Shown: piece after piece, positions 1 through 10,287 of the stretch
Layout of the letters: each line of letters begins with the position of its first letter
How positions within the stretch are numbered: the first letter of the stretch is position 1
From: an uncultured Lachnospiraceae bacterium
Lineage (GTDB): Bacteria > Bacillota > Clostridia > Lachnospirales > Lachnospiraceae
NCBI GenBank assembly: GCA_905233955.1
Contig: CAJOFQ010000004.1
Span: 38,417 to 102,416 of the forward strand
DNA length: 64,000 bases
Direction: 5' to 3'
Notes under the pieces: model-generated
Told to the model about the DNA's origin: nothing
Database searches by the model: none
What the model saw: the letters and a program-made list of their open reading frames with translations, nothing else
Position numbers and translations under genes: made by a program

Positions 1-2
1 CT

Positions 3-698
3 GCACAAATTACTGAGCGGGGGCACCTTCCGATAATAGTTGGAGGAACCGGGTTTTATATACAAGCCCTGCTGTATGATATTGATTTTAAGGAAGAGGA
101 TGCAGACAGAAGCTACAGAAAAGAGCTTGAGGAGGAAGCAAAAAAGAATGGCAATGAGTCCTTGTATAAAAGGCTTGTTGAAATTGACAGTGCTTCCGCC
201 CAAAAGATCCACCCTAACAATACAAAAAGGCTGATTCGGGCTTTGGAATACTTCCATCTTACGGGGGAGCCTATCTCAGGGCATAATGAGCTTATGCGAA
301 GAAAAGATTCTCCCTATTCTTTTTGCTATTTTGTGCTGTATAAGGACAGGGAAAAATTATACGAGAATATTGAAAAACGGGTAGATGGCATGATGGAGCA
401 GGGGTTTTTGCAGGAGGTAGAAGCTCTGAAAAAATCAGGCGTGACTAGAAGGATGACATCCATGCAGGGACTGGGTTACAGGGAATTGTATGATTATCTT
501 GAGGGAAAATATCCTTTAGAAGAGGCGCTTAGACTGATAAAAAGAAACACCAGACATTTCGCAAAGCGTCAGCTTACCTGGTTTAAAAGAGAAAGAGATG
601 TCATATGGGTGAATAAGGATGACTATAAGGATAATGATGAACTTGTTTCATATATGTGTGAAATAATACATGATAAAATCGGATGGGAGAGGCGTTAA
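3..698 (+). CDS. miaA: tRNA dimethylallyltransferase (MiaA), 5'-truncated at window edge
   Basis: Frame 3 is open from the window start (AQITERGHLPIIVGGTGFYIQALLYDIDF...) and continues to RNTRHFAKRQLTWFKRE, typical of MiaA C-terminal half; the listed ORF at 162 is an internal start. Confidence 0.95.
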   Translation, partial: AQITERGHLPIIVGGTGFYIQALLYDIDFKEEDADRSYRKELEEEAKKNGNESLYKRLVEIDSASAQKIHPNNTKRLIRALEYFHLTGEPISGHNELMRRKDSPYSFCYFVLYKDREKLYENIEKRVDGMMEQGFLQEVEALKKSGVTRRMTSMQGLGYRELYDYLEGKYPLEEALRLIKRNTRHFAKRQLTWFKRERDVIWVNKDDYKDNDELVSYMCEIIHDKIGWERR

Positions 699-1963
699 TG
701 GACTGGTATCAAAAGCTTGGAATATCGGAAAAGGTTCAAAAGCTCGGCGAGGAAAGCGAAGCAAGACTTAGGGAACGATTTTATAAAATTGACAGGATAG
801 CTGAAGAAAATCAGTTAAAGGTTTTGAATGCGTTTCAGACAAATAAGGTTTCAACTGAGCACTTTTGCGGTACTACGGGATATGGATACAATGATAGTGG
901 AAGGGATACTCTGGAGGCAGTATATGCTGCAGCCTTTGACGCAGAGGCAGCCCTTGTCAGACCCCAGATAACCTGTGGTACCCATGCATTGGCAGTAGCT
1001 TTATCAGCTAACACCAGACCTGGTGATGAAATATTTTCCCCGGTAGGCCGGCCTTATGATACATTAGAGGAGGTTATAGGAATACGCCCTTCCAGGGGCT
1101 CTCTTGCGGAATATGGAATAACATATGCCCAGGCGGATCTTAAGGCTGACGGAAGCTTTGATTACGAAGCTATACGAAGCAGGATCAACGAGCGGACAAA
1201 GCTTGTTACAATACAGCGTTCCAGGGGTTATGCCAGCCGCCCGTCTCTTTCAGTTGAAAAAATTGGGGAGCTGATTTCTTTTATCAGAGGTATAAAACCG
1301 GAAGTGATCATCATGGTTGACAATTGCTATGGAGAATTTGTTGAGACAAAAGAACCGATATCCGTTGGAGCGGATATGATAGTAGGATCACTTATTAAGA
1401 ATCCCGGAGGAGGACTGGCACCTATCGGAGGCTACATAGCCGGGAAAAAAGAATGTATAGAAAATGCGGCTGTGCGGCTTACATCACCGGGTCTGGGAAG
1501 AGAAGTCGGTGCGTCATTAGATGTATTAAGAAGCCTGTATCAGGGATTCTTTTTAGCGCCTGTAGTTACTGCACAGGCAGTAAAGGGAGCAATATTCGCG
1601 GCTGATATAATGGAACACATTGGATTTAAGGCATATCCTGCTTCTGATGAGGAGCGGTGTGATATCATAGAGTCAGTGGAATTCGGGACTGCAGAAGGCT
1701 TGTGTGCCTTTTGTGAGGGAATCCAGCAGGCTGCGCCGGTGGATAGCTTTTTGAAGCCTGTGCCATGGGATATGCCCGGTTACGATGATCAGGTAATAAT
1801 GGCAGCAGGGGCCTTTATCGCCGGTTCTTCTATCGAGCTGTCTTGTGATGGGCCTTTGAGAGAGCCGTTTTTGGCATTTTTCCAGGGCGGACTTACCTTT
1901 TGGCATGCAAAATACGGTATCCTTGCCGGGGTTCAAAATCTTTATAACGCCTCACTTGTTTAG
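698..1963 (+). CDS. PLP-dependent methionine gamma-lyase family / 'aluminum resistance' protein
   Basis: Start ATG overlaps the miaA stop (TAATG); PLP-enzyme features such as GTHALAVAL and GSLIKNPGGGLAPIGGYIAG; miaA-adjacent as common in Clostridia. Confidence 0.85.
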   Translation: MDWYQKLGISEKVQKLGEESEARLRERFYKIDRIAEENQLKVLNAFQTNKVSTEHFCGTTGYGYNDSGRDTLEAVYAAAFDAEAALVRPQITCGTHALAVALSANTRPGDEIFSPVGRPYDTLEEVIGIRPSRGSLAEYGITYAQADLKADGSFDYEAIRSRINERTKLVTIQRSRGYASRPSLSVEKIGELISFIRGIKPEVIIMVDNCYGEFVETKEPISVGADMIVGSLIKNPGGGLAPIGGYIAGKKECIENAAVRLTSPGLGREVGASLDVLRSLYQGFFLAPVVTAQAVKGAIFAADIMEHIGFKAYPASDEERCDIIESVEFGTAEGLCAFCEGIQQAAPVDSFLKPVPWDMPGYDDQVIMAAGAFIAGSSIELSCDGPLREPFLAFFQGGLTFWHAKYGILAGVQNLYNASLV

Positions 1964-2040
1964 AAAAAACACTTATGATAGAATAAACTGATATTCTTTT
2001 CATCAGATTTGCCCACGAGAAGAGTAGAAAGGGCATACTT

Positions 2041-2745
2041 ATGAAGAGAAATGACAAAAAAAGACAGCGTAGCAAGGCATGGGACGGATGCCTGCTTCCC
2101 GGCGACAAGGCCAGGCGCCTGGGGCTTGAAAGCCTTAGTGATTCGGAGCTTGTAGCTCTGATCATACGAAGCGGAACCAGGACCAAAACAGCTTTGCAGT
2201 TGGCTTCTGAGATTTTAGCCATCGGCGATCGCCAGCTAATGAACCTTTACCAGCTTAGCGTGAATGACATGCTTGGTATTGAAGGGGTTGGCGAGGCTAA
2301 GGCCCTCCAGTTGAAGGCCGTTGCGGAGCTTTCTAAGCGTATTGCTTCCTCCAGGCGGGTAACGGGCATTTGTGTTGAGAATCCTGCGACCATTGCGGAT
2401 TATTACATGGAGAGCATGAGACATGAGAAGCAGGAGCGATTCGTGGTTGCGCTTTTTGACAGCAAGGGTCACTTCATAGCTGATTCCGTTGTAACACAAG
2501 GCACAGTCAGATATGCTGTCTTTTCACCGCGGGAGGTATTTGCTTTTGCGGTATCTCACATGGCGAGCTTTCTTGTGGTTTTGCATAACCATCCAAGTGG
2601 GAATTGTGACCCCAGCGCGGAGGATGACAAGGCTACAGTGCGCATTGCCAAATGCGGCAAATTAATGGAGATATCACTTCTGGACCATATTATTATTGGG
2701 GACAATACTTATTACAGCTATCGTGAAAATGGACTGCTGGATTAG
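2041..2745 (+). CDS. radC: RadC-family (JAB/MPN domain) protein
   Basis: N-terminal LSDSELVALIIRSGT, HhH-like GIEGVGEAKALQLKAVAEL, JAB motif HNHPSGNCDPSAED. Confidence 0.95.
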   Translation: MKRNDKKRQRSKAWDGCLLPGDKARRLGLESLSDSELVALIIRSGTRTKTALQLASEILAIGDRQLMNLYQLSVNDMLGIEGVGEAKALQLKAVAELSKRIASSRRVTGICVENPATIADYYMESMRHEKQERFVVALFDSKGHFIADSVVTQGTVRYAVFSPREVFAFAVSHMASFLVVLHNHPSGNCDPSAEDDKATVRIAKCGKLMEISLLDHIIIGDNTYYSYRENGLLD

Positions 2746-2760
2746 ATCGGAGGTAGGAAT

Positions 2761-3774
2761 ATGGCAGGCGGTTATGGTATTGATATGGGTACGGGCAATC
2801 TAAAGATAGTTGACCGTGCTTCTGGTGAGATTACTAATGAGAAGAACACAATAGCCATAGTTGACAAAGACCAGATGTATGCATATGGCGACGAGGCATA
2901 TGCAATGTTTGAAAAGGCTCCGGAATCCATAGAAGTTTCATTCCCTATTCATGGCGGAGTAATTGCGGAATTTGATAATATGCAGACCATGCTTCTGGAG
3001 GTTTTGGAGCACAAGGTAGGTGCCAGACTCAAGGGTTCAGATATAGTTGTGGCTGTTCCCACAGATATTACTGAGGTTGAGAAAAAGGCCTTTTACGATA
3101 TTTTTGCCAAGACCAGGATCAAGGCACATTCTATCAGTCTGTGTGAGAAGCCATTGGCTGATGCTTTGGGCATGGGCATGGATATTACAGAGCCTACAGG
3201 AGTAATGGTAGTTGATATTGGTGCAGATACTACAGAGATTTCTGTAATCTCTCTTGGGGGACTGGTTTTATCCGAATTAAAATCCTTTGGCGGTAACAGA
3301 ATGGATGAGTCCATTGTTACCTACATGAAGCGCAGATATAATCTTGTGATCGGACAAAAAACCGCCAAATCATTAAAAGAGAGCATAGGCTCTGCCATCA
3401 ACCGCGTTACGGATTCCAAAACCGTAGTTGGACGGGATGTGGTAAGCGGCCTTCCAATCGAGATGGAAGTAACAGGGGAGGTTGTTTACGAGGGAATTCG
3501 TGATGATCTTGACAACATAGCTACCTCTGTGAAGATGATCCTGGAAAAGGTTCCGCCGGAGCTTGCCAGGGATATAGTTCATTCAGGAATCTATCTGTCA
3601 GGAGGCAGCAGCAGAATTCCGGATCTGGCGGAGTATTTTTCCAGCCTTACCAATATCAATGTCAATGTTGCAGAGAATGGTGATGAGGCTGTAGTTCGCG
3701 GACTGAACCGCATACTGACAGATGACAAATTTTCACGGTTTGGATACAGCATGAAATCGAGGATATTCAGTTAG
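2761..3774 (+). CDS. mreB: Rod shape-determining protein MreB/Mbl
   Basis: Actin-fold motifs GIDMGTGNLKI, VVDIGADTTEISVISLGG, GIYLSGGSSRIPDL; RBS GGAGG upstream; followed by mreC/mreD. Confidence 0.95.
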   Translation: MAGGYGIDMGTGNLKIVDRASGEITNEKNTIAIVDKDQMYAYGDEAYAMFEKAPESIEVSFPIHGGVIAEFDNMQTMLLEVLEHKVGARLKGSDIVVAVPTDITEVEKKAFYDIFAKTRIKAHSISLCEKPLADALGMGMDITEPTGVMVVDIGADTTEISVISLGGLVLSELKSFGGNRMDESIVTYMKRRYNLVIGQKTAKSLKESIGSAINRVTDSKTVVGRDVVSGLPIEMEVTGEVVYEGIRDDLDNIATSVKMILEKVPPELARDIVHSGIYLSGGSSRIPDLAEYFSSLTNINVNVAENGDEAVVRGLNRILTDDKFSRFGYSMKSRIFS

Positions 3775-4632
3775 ATGAACAGACGCGGCAGCAGAACGAC
3801 TATACCCGGCAATTTCATACTTATTACACTGACTATAATCTGCATAGTATTGCTGTTTATTAACTATGCCACAGGCTTTACAGGAGGCCCTCTGGTAACA
3901 ATTTCCAACTATATCTTTGTTCCTATGCAGAGGGGCATTGATTTCATAGGAGGCTCTATTGCATCGACCAATGAGGACGCCAAGACCAAAGCGGAGCTTC
4001 TGGAGGAGAATGCTGCTCTTCGTGATCAGGTGGATGAGCTTACCAACAGACTGACCAATACCCAGCTTCAGCAGACTGAGCTTGATGAATTGCTGACGCT
4101 GTATGACCTGGATTCCACCTACAAGGAATACAAGACCACAGGGGCTCATGTCATAGCCAGGGGTACCAGCAACTGGTTTTCTACTTTTACCATTGATAAG
4201 GGTACATCAGAGGGTATCAAAAAGGACATGAATGTCATAGCAGGCAGCGGATTAGTCGGAATTGTTACTCAGGCAGGCAGACATTATTCCACAGTAAGAA
4301 CTGTAATAGATGATACCAATAATGTCAGCGCCATGGTTTTAGATACAGACGACAATTGTATTATTTCCGGAAGCCTCAAGATGATGACTGAATCCGGCAT
4401 GATAGAGATCAGTTCCCTGGAGGATGAAGATGATGTTGTGAAAACCGGTGACGCTATTGTCACCAGTAATATCAGCGACAAATATCTGCCTGGTATTCTG
4501 GTGGGATATGTGGGAGAATTGGATAATGATGCCAACGGCCTTACCAAATCCGGCACCATGACTCCTGTAGTGGATTTTAAGCATCTTAAGGATGTTTTGG
4601 TTATTCTGGAAACAAAGGAGATAAGCGACTGA
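3775..4632 (+). CDS. mreC: Rod shape-determining protein MreC
   Basis: N-terminal TM, coiled coil, beta-domain motif GTSNWFSTFTIDKGTSEGIKKDMNVIAGSGLVGIV. Confidence 0.93.
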   Translation: MNRRGSRTTIPGNFILITLTIICIVLLFINYATGFTGGPLVTISNYIFVPMQRGIDFIGGSIASTNEDAKTKAELLEENAALRDQVDELTNRLTNTQLQQTELDELLTLYDLDSTYKEYKTTGAHVIARGTSNWFSTFTIDKGTSEGIKKDMNVIAGSGLVGIVTQAGRHYSTVRTVIDDTNNVSAMVLDTDDNCIISGSLKMMTESGMIEISSLEDEDDVVKTGDAIVTSNISDKYLPGILVGYVGELDNDANGLTKSGTMTPVVDFKHLKDVLVILETKEISD

Positions 4633-5195
4633 TGCAGCAGACGGTTTACAAATATTTGATCCGGTCAGCTATTGCCGTTTTCGGTGCTTTGTATATTGGG
4701 TTTTTGCTTCAGACCAGTTTTTTTCCCAGAATAGCTCTGGCGGGTGTGACCCCTAATATCATACTCATAGTAACTTCTATGTTTGGTTTTCTTCTGGGAG
4801 CCAAATACGGTATGATAACGGGTTTCCTGGGAGGTCTGCTTCTGGATATTTTCTGCGGTTCTTCATTTGGAATGTACGCGCTTATGTATCTGTATGTGGG
4901 ATCCTTAAATGGAGCTCTTGCCAAGATATATTACGGTGACGATATTAAGCTGCCATTATTTCTGATAGGCGGAAGCGATTTTCTGCTTGGCATGACTATA
5001 TATCTGTCTCAGTTTTTGATGCGCAACCGCAGCGATGCGGGATTTTATATAACCAATATTATAGTTCCGGAGATGGTTTATACAGTTCTTGTTGCAATCT
5101 TTTTATATTTTCCACTCAGATGGGTATGCAGCTGGGTAGATCAGGGCGGAGAACGAACAAATCGCAGTGTAAGAGGGGTCAGAGAGCTTGGCTGA
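4632..5195 (+). CDS. mreD: Rod shape-determining protein MreD
   Basis: Polytopic membrane protein, GFLGGLLLDIFCGSSFGMYAL; located between mreC and PBP2. Confidence 0.9.
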   Translation: MQQTVYKYLIRSAIAVFGALYIGFLLQTSFFPRIALAGVTPNIILIVTSMFGFLLGAKYGMITGFLGGLLLDIFCGSSFGMYALMYLYVGSLNGALAKIYYGDDIKLPLFLIGGSDFLLGMTIYLSQFLMRNRSDAGFYITNIIVPEMVYTVLVAIFLYFPLRWVCSWVDQGGERTNRSVRGVRELG

Positions 5196-8025
5196 CTTTT
5201 TAGATAGAATAAAAGAATATTTACTGGGATCCAGAATAACGGCTTTGTCCTTTGTGATAACTGCTTTTTCCATGATACTCGTGGGGCGATTATTTGTGCT
5301 GCAAATAGTTCGTGGCGAGGATTATCAGAATCATTATGATCTGTTGGTGGAGAAAACCGAGAATATAGATGCCACCAGAGGCAGTATCTATGACCGCAAT
5401 GGAATCTGTCTTGCCAGCAATGAGCTTGCGTTTGCTGTTACCATTGAGGATAGCGGCACCTATCAAAGCGATTCTGATAAGAACAAAGCTTTATCGGAGA
5501 TTCTGTACGAGGTGATCTCTCACATTCAGAATAATGGCGATGAGATAGATAAGGATTTTGGGATTTTTATTAATTCCTCAGGTGAATATGAGTTTGTGGA
5601 TTCAGGAACTTCTTTACAGAGGTTTCGCGCTGATATATTCGGGCATGCCAAGATCAGCCAGCTTGAATACAATACCCGTCTTAAGCTCAATGAAGCCAAA
5701 GCAAGTGCTGATGATATAATGGAGTACCTTACTGATAAGCGCTTTGGGATACCGAAAAAGTATCCAAAAGAGATGAGGTACGCGATTGCGGTCATCCGTT
5801 ATAACATGAATAAAAACTACTATCAAAAATATATCGCCACTACTATTGCTTCTAATGTAAGCAATAAGACTGTGGCCTATATCAAGGAGAACCAGAACGA
5901 GCTTACAGGTGTAGACATAGAAGAAAAATCAGTCAGAACTTACGCCGACAGCGAAGCATTTTCCAGTATTATTGGTTATACAGGAACTATCTCAACAGAC
6001 GAATATAATGAACTGTCCAAGGATGATGACACATATACCCTGAACGATACCATCGGCAAGGCAGGAATTGAGCAGTACATGAACAAATACCTGCGGGGGA
6101 AAAAGGGTTCCCAGACGGTGTATGTAGACAGTGTAGGCAACCTTATCGAGACGACTGATCATACGGATCCTGTCACAGGCAAGGATGTATATCTGTCCAT
6201 AGATGCCAGCCTTCAAAAAAGGGTATACAGTCTCCTGGAGAAGGAAATCGCCGGTATACTCCTGCAGAAGATAGTCAACGCCAAAACCACAGCTAAAACT
6301 GCCAAAGCATCTGATATTACCATTCCTGTTTATGATGTCTATTATGCGCTGGTGGGCAACAGTGTAATTGACATCAGACATTTTACCGAACCTGATGCGA
6401 CGGAGCTTGAGAAGCAGGTACAGGCGGCATTTGATGGCAAAAAACAGGTCGTCATGGACACTTTAGGGTCTATGCTTACTTCACAGGAGCCGGTTATATA
6501 TAAGGATTTATCTGAGGAATATCAGGCTTATTCTACATACATTGTAAAAAAGCTCAAGGACGAAGATGTAATTTTAAGGGATCAGATAGATACCGATGAC
6601 GAGATCCAGAAAAAGTGGACCTCTGAAGAAGCAAGCGTTAATGAATACATCAGGTACTGTATCGAGCAGGACTGGGTGGATATAACTGCCTTTACCGAGC
6701 AGTCTGAATATGTCGACACTGACGAGCTTTACAATAATCTTGCAGCCTATATTATCGACAGATTCAGCAATGACAATGGATTTGACAAATTAATCTACAA
6801 GAATGCCATTTTGGAGGATCTGGTTCGCGGTAATCAGCTCTGTGCGATAATGTTTGACCAGGGAGTTCTGGAATGGGACGAAGAGACCAGGAACGCCCTT
6901 GCAGATGGCAGAAGAGGTGCATATGACTTCATAAGAAGCTGTATATCCTCCCGTTCTATTACGCCGGGACAGTTGGCGTTGGAGCCTTGTTCAGGTTCAT
7001 GTGTGATGATAGACACTAAGACGGGAGAGCTTCTGGCCTGTGTAACATATCCCGGCTATGACAGTAATCTTTTATCTAATGCCAGAGATTCGTCATATTA
7101 TGTGTCACTTAATACTAATTTATCTAATCCTCTTTATAACAATGCTACCCAGCAGAGGACGGCCCCGGGATCTACATTTAAGATGTGCTCGGCTATGGCC
7201 GGGTTATCCGAAAGGGTGATTACTACCGCAACCCAGATTGTGGATTTAGGGGAATATGACAAGGTCTCTAACCATCCAAAATGCTGGATATATCCGTCAT
7301 CACACGGTTCGCTTAATGTTGCCGAAGCCATACAGCATTCCTGCAACTACTTTTTTTACGAGGTGGGCTTCAGGCTTGCAGGCGGAGGCGGATATAATGA
7401 TGCCAGGGGCATATCCAGATTGCAGAAGTACGCCAATCTCTTAGGACTTGATCAGAAGACCGGAATAGAGATTGAGGAGAATACATCCTCCATAGCTACG
7501 GAATATCCGGTAATGGCTGCAATAGGCCAGTCTAATAACAATATTACCACCATTGCTCTGGCAAGATATGTTACGGCAATAGCATCCAGTGGAACGGTGT
7601 ATAAATTATCGCTTTTGGATCATGTTCAGAATGCCAAGGGTAAAACCGTCAAAGAATACGGTCCCAAGGTCAAGACCAACATCGGTATACTAAATGCCGG
7701 TGAGTGGGGTGCTATTCACTCAGGAATGCGCTCTGTGGCAGAGGATCTTAGCAGTTTTAACAATTTCTCTGTAGAGGTTGCAGGCAAAACAGGAACCGCC
7801 GAGGTTAATAACCATCCAAACCACGCATTGTTTGTAGGATACGCGCCCTACGACAATCCCAGAGTGGCTCTTGCTACCAGGATAGCATTTGGTTACACAT
7901 CTCACAATGCAGCGGATATATCAAGACATTTTCTGGGAGTGTATTTTGGAGATGAGGCATCCATAGAATATGCTGATTCGGATGAGACCAGAGGCGTGAC
8001 TACAAGCGGTTCGGTAACAGATTAA
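5188..8025 (+). CDS. mrdA: Penicillin-binding protein 2 (transpeptidase), 945 aa
   Basis: TTG start; single TM; SxxK (GSTFK), SxN (SCN), KTG (AGKTGTAE); mre-cluster context. Confidence 0.92.
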   Translation: MADFLDRIKEYLLGSRITALSFVITAFSMILVGRLFVLQIVRGEDYQNHYDLLVEKTENIDATRGSIYDRNGICLASNELAFAVTIEDSGTYQSDSDKNKALSEILYEVISHIQNNGDEIDKDFGIFINSSGEYEFVDSGTSLQRFRADIFGHAKISQLEYNTRLKLNEAKASADDIMEYLTDKRFGIPKKYPKEMRYAIAVIRYNMNKNYYQKYIATTIASNVSNKTVAYIKENQNELTGVDIEEKSVRTYADSEAFSSIIGYTGTISTDEYNELSKDDDTYTLNDTIGKAGIEQYMNKYLRGKKGSQTVYVDSVGNLIETTDHTDPVTGKDVYLSIDASLQKRVYSLLEKEIAGILLQKIVNAKTTAKTAKASDITIPVYDVYYALVGNSVIDIRHFTEPDATELEKQVQAAFDGKKQVVMDTLGSMLTSQEPVIYKDLSEEYQAYSTYIVKKLKDEDVILRDQIDTDDEIQKKWTSEEASVNEYIRYCIEQDWVDITAFTEQSEYVDTDELYNNLAAYIIDRFSNDNGFDKLIYKNAILEDLVRGNQLCAIMFDQGVLEWDEETRNALADGRRGAYDFIRSCISSRSITPGQLALEPCSGSCVMIDTKTGELLACVTYPGYDSNLLSNARDSSYYVSLNTNLSNPLYNNATQQRTAPGSTFKMCSAMAGLSERVITTATQIVDLGEYDKVSNHPKCWIYPSSHGSLNVAEAIQHSCNYFFYEVGFRLAGGGGYNDARGISRLQKYANLLGLDQKTGIEIEENTSSIATEYPVMAAIGQSNNNITTIALARYVTAIASSGTVYKLSLLDHVQNAKGKTVKEYGPKVKTNIGILNAGEWGAIHSGMRSVAEDLSSFNNFSVEVAGKTGTAEVNNHPNHALFVGYAPYDNPRVALATRIAFGYTSHNAADISRHFLGVYFGDEASIEYADSDETRGVTTSGSVTD

Positions 8026-8057
8026 AGCCGTTATGTTCCAGATAGAAGGAGCGGTAT

Positions 8058-8759
8058 ATGATAGATGCATGTACGATCAAGAGCAATTCTTATGGTCTTA
8101 CACTTGTTTTGAGCCAGGAGGCGGATTTCGAGACTATGATCCGGGAGGTCTGTGCAAAGTTTGCGGAGGCCAAGCATTTTTTTGGTAAGACCGATCTCAT
8201 ACTAAGAGTGGAGGGCAGAGAGCTTACAGGCCAGCAAATGGCTGTCCTGGCTGAAGCAATTGAGCTGAATTCCATGATACATATTATCCTGATAGACGAG
8301 AAAGATGAACTTAAGGATGTCAGGATGGCAGAGAGGAAAGACCGGTTTTATTTTGAAGAGTATTACAAGAACGCCAAGATCATCCCTTCAACAGTAAAAA
8401 AGGACGAGACAGTTGAATCGGATGGAAGCATTTTGATACTTGGTGATGTCAAGAAGAATTCTACTGTGACCGCCAGAGGCAATGTGGTGGTTTGCGGCGA
8501 AGTGTGCGGTAATGTACACGCAGGCTGTGAAGGAGAAAAAGGATGTTTCGTTGTAGCTAATTCCTTCAAGAGTGCTAAGGTACAAATTGCGGATATCAGC
8601 GGCGATTTTACCAGCGGAAAAAGAAAGCTTTTCAGTCGCAGCAGTCAGTTCGAACCTTATGCCGTTGTTTTATGGGAGGGAGTTCTCCTGCATGAACCGT
8701 TGTCCAATGGAATAGTAAAACAGGTGGTAAATCGCGAAGATGATCAGCACATTTCGTAA
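8058..8759 (+). CDS. minC: Septum site-determining protein MinC-like
   Basis: N-terminal MinC_N-like region, C-terminal beta-helix SDGSILILGDVKKNSTVTARGNVVVCGEVCGNVHAG; context. Confidence 0.85.
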   Translation: MIDACTIKSNSYGLTLVLSQEADFETMIREVCAKFAEAKHFFGKTDLILRVEGRELTGQQMAVLAEAIELNSMIHIILIDEKDELKDVRMAERKDRFYFEEYYKNAKIIPSTVKKDETVESDGSILILGDVKKNSTVTARGNVVVCGEVCGNVHAGCEGEKGCFVVANSFKSAKVQIADISGDFTSGKRKLFSRSSQFEPYAVVLWEGVLLHEPLSNGIVKQVVNREDDQHIS

Positions 8760-9891
8760 TTACAAACTTAAAAACTACAATTTGCTTTTGATAGGAGCCG
8801 TATTTGGGCTTACTATGATAGGTATCTTTGTCATTGGAAGCGCGAATGAAAGCTATTTTAACCGCCAGATACTGGGAATGGTTATTGGGCTTATTGTGAT
8901 GGTTATTGTATCGCTGATAGATTTTGAGTTTGTCCTTCAGTTTCATTATTTATATTACGCGCTGACTTTGGTAATACTGTTTCTTCCGCTGATCTTTGGA
9001 GATGAAGGAAGGCTTGGGGGAAGAAGATGGATTGATCTGGGGTTTATCAGATTCCAGCCATCTGAGCTGGCCAAGGTTTTGCTGGTATTGTTTTTTGCCA
9101 AATTTTTTATGATTTATCAGGAGCATATCAATAAAAAGCACATGCTTTTTCTGATTGCTGTTTTGGCGGCAATACCTCTGCTACTTATTTTAAAGGAGCC
9201 CGATCTTTCCACGACTATAGTTACTTTTTTGATTGTTTCTGCCATGGTCTTTACGGCGGGATTGTCATATAAGATTGTGGGATGGGTTTTAGGCCTTTCG
9301 ATTCCTGCGGTAAGTATATTTTTATTTCTTGTCAGCCGGGACGGGCAGACGATACTGAAGCCGTATCAGGGACGAAGAATCCTTGCATGGCTTCATCCGG
9401 AAGATTATCCTTCAGATGCGTACCAGCAGATGAATTCCATAATGGCTGTTGGCTCAGGACAGTTATTCGGCAAAGGTCTCTACAATGATGCGGCTGATTC
9501 TGTAAAAAATGGTAATTATATATCCGAGCCGCAGACAGATTTTATTTTTGCTGTGGCAGGAGAAGAGCTGGGATTTGTCGGATCCTTCATTATAGTTTTG
9601 CTGCTCCTTATAATATCATTAGAGTGCTTGAAAATGGCAAGGCACGCCAGGGATCTTTCAGGCCAGCTTATCTGTGTTGGAATGGCGTCTCTGATAGGAT
9701 TTCAGAGCTTTGTAAATATATGTGTTGTAACAGGTATGATGCCTAATACCGGTTTGCCGCTTCCGTTTGTAAGCTACGGTCTTACATCACTTGTTACGCT
9801 GTATTTAGGGATAGGTTTTGTCCTCAATGTGGGGTTGCAGGCAAAAAAACGCTATTCAGGGGGAAATGTTGAAATAGATTGGGGGGAATAA
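8740..9891 (+). CDS. rodA: RodA/FtsW/SpoVE family SEDS glycosyltransferase
   Basis: GRRWIDLGFIRFQPSELAKV, EPDLSTTIV, FIFAVAGEELGFVGS, NTGLPLPFVSYG. Confidence 0.95.
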   Translation: MISTFRNYKLKNYNLLLIGAVFGLTMIGIFVIGSANESYFNRQILGMVIGLIVMVIVSLIDFEFVLQFHYLYYALTLVILFLPLIFGDEGRLGGRRWIDLGFIRFQPSELAKVLLVLFFAKFFMIYQEHINKKHMLFLIAVLAAIPLLLILKEPDLSTTIVTFLIVSAMVFTAGLSYKIVGWVLGLSIPAVSIFLFLVSRDGQTILKPYQGRRILAWLHPEDYPSDAYQQMNSIMAVGSGQLFGKGLYNDAADSVKNGNYISEPQTDFIFAVAGEELGFVGSFIIVLLLLIISLECLKMARHARDLSGQLICVGMASLIGFQSFVNICVVTGMMPNTGLPLPFVSYGLTSLVTLYLGIGFVLNVGLQAKKRYSGGNVEIDWGE

Positions 9892-10287
9892 ATGAATATT
9901 GGTTTGGTTGCGCATGATGCCAAGAAAAAATTGATGCAGAATTTTTGTATTGCATACAGAGGAATTTTAAGTCGTCATGATATTTATGCCACAGGAACCA
10001 CTGGCAGATTGGTGGAAGAGGCAACTGGCATTAATGTTCGAAAATATCTGTCCGGTCATCTGGGAGGTACACAGCAGCTTGGAGCCAAGATCGAGCACAA
10101 TGAGATTGATCTTGTAATATTCTTAAGGGATGCAGTTACCGCCAAGGCACATGAGCCGGATGTGAACAACATAGTAAGATTGTGCGATGCACATAATATA
10201 CCTTTGGCTACAAATCTTGCTACAGCAGAGTTATTGATATTGTCTTTGGATCGGGGAGATTTTGAGTGGCGTGAGATGTACAAATAA
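9892..10287 (+). CDS. mgsA: Methylglyoxal synthase
   Basis: IGLVAHDAKKKLM, GTTGRLVEEATG, SGHLGGTQQLGAKI, FLRDAVTAKAHEPDVNNIVRLCDAHNIPLATNLATAE. Confidence 0.96.
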   Translation: MNIGLVAHDAKKKLMQNFCIAYRGILSRHDIYATGTTGRLVEEATGINVRKYLSGHLGGTQQLGAKIEHNEIDLVIFLRDAVTAKAHEPDVNNIVRLCDAHNIPLATNLATAELLILSLDRGDFEWREMYK

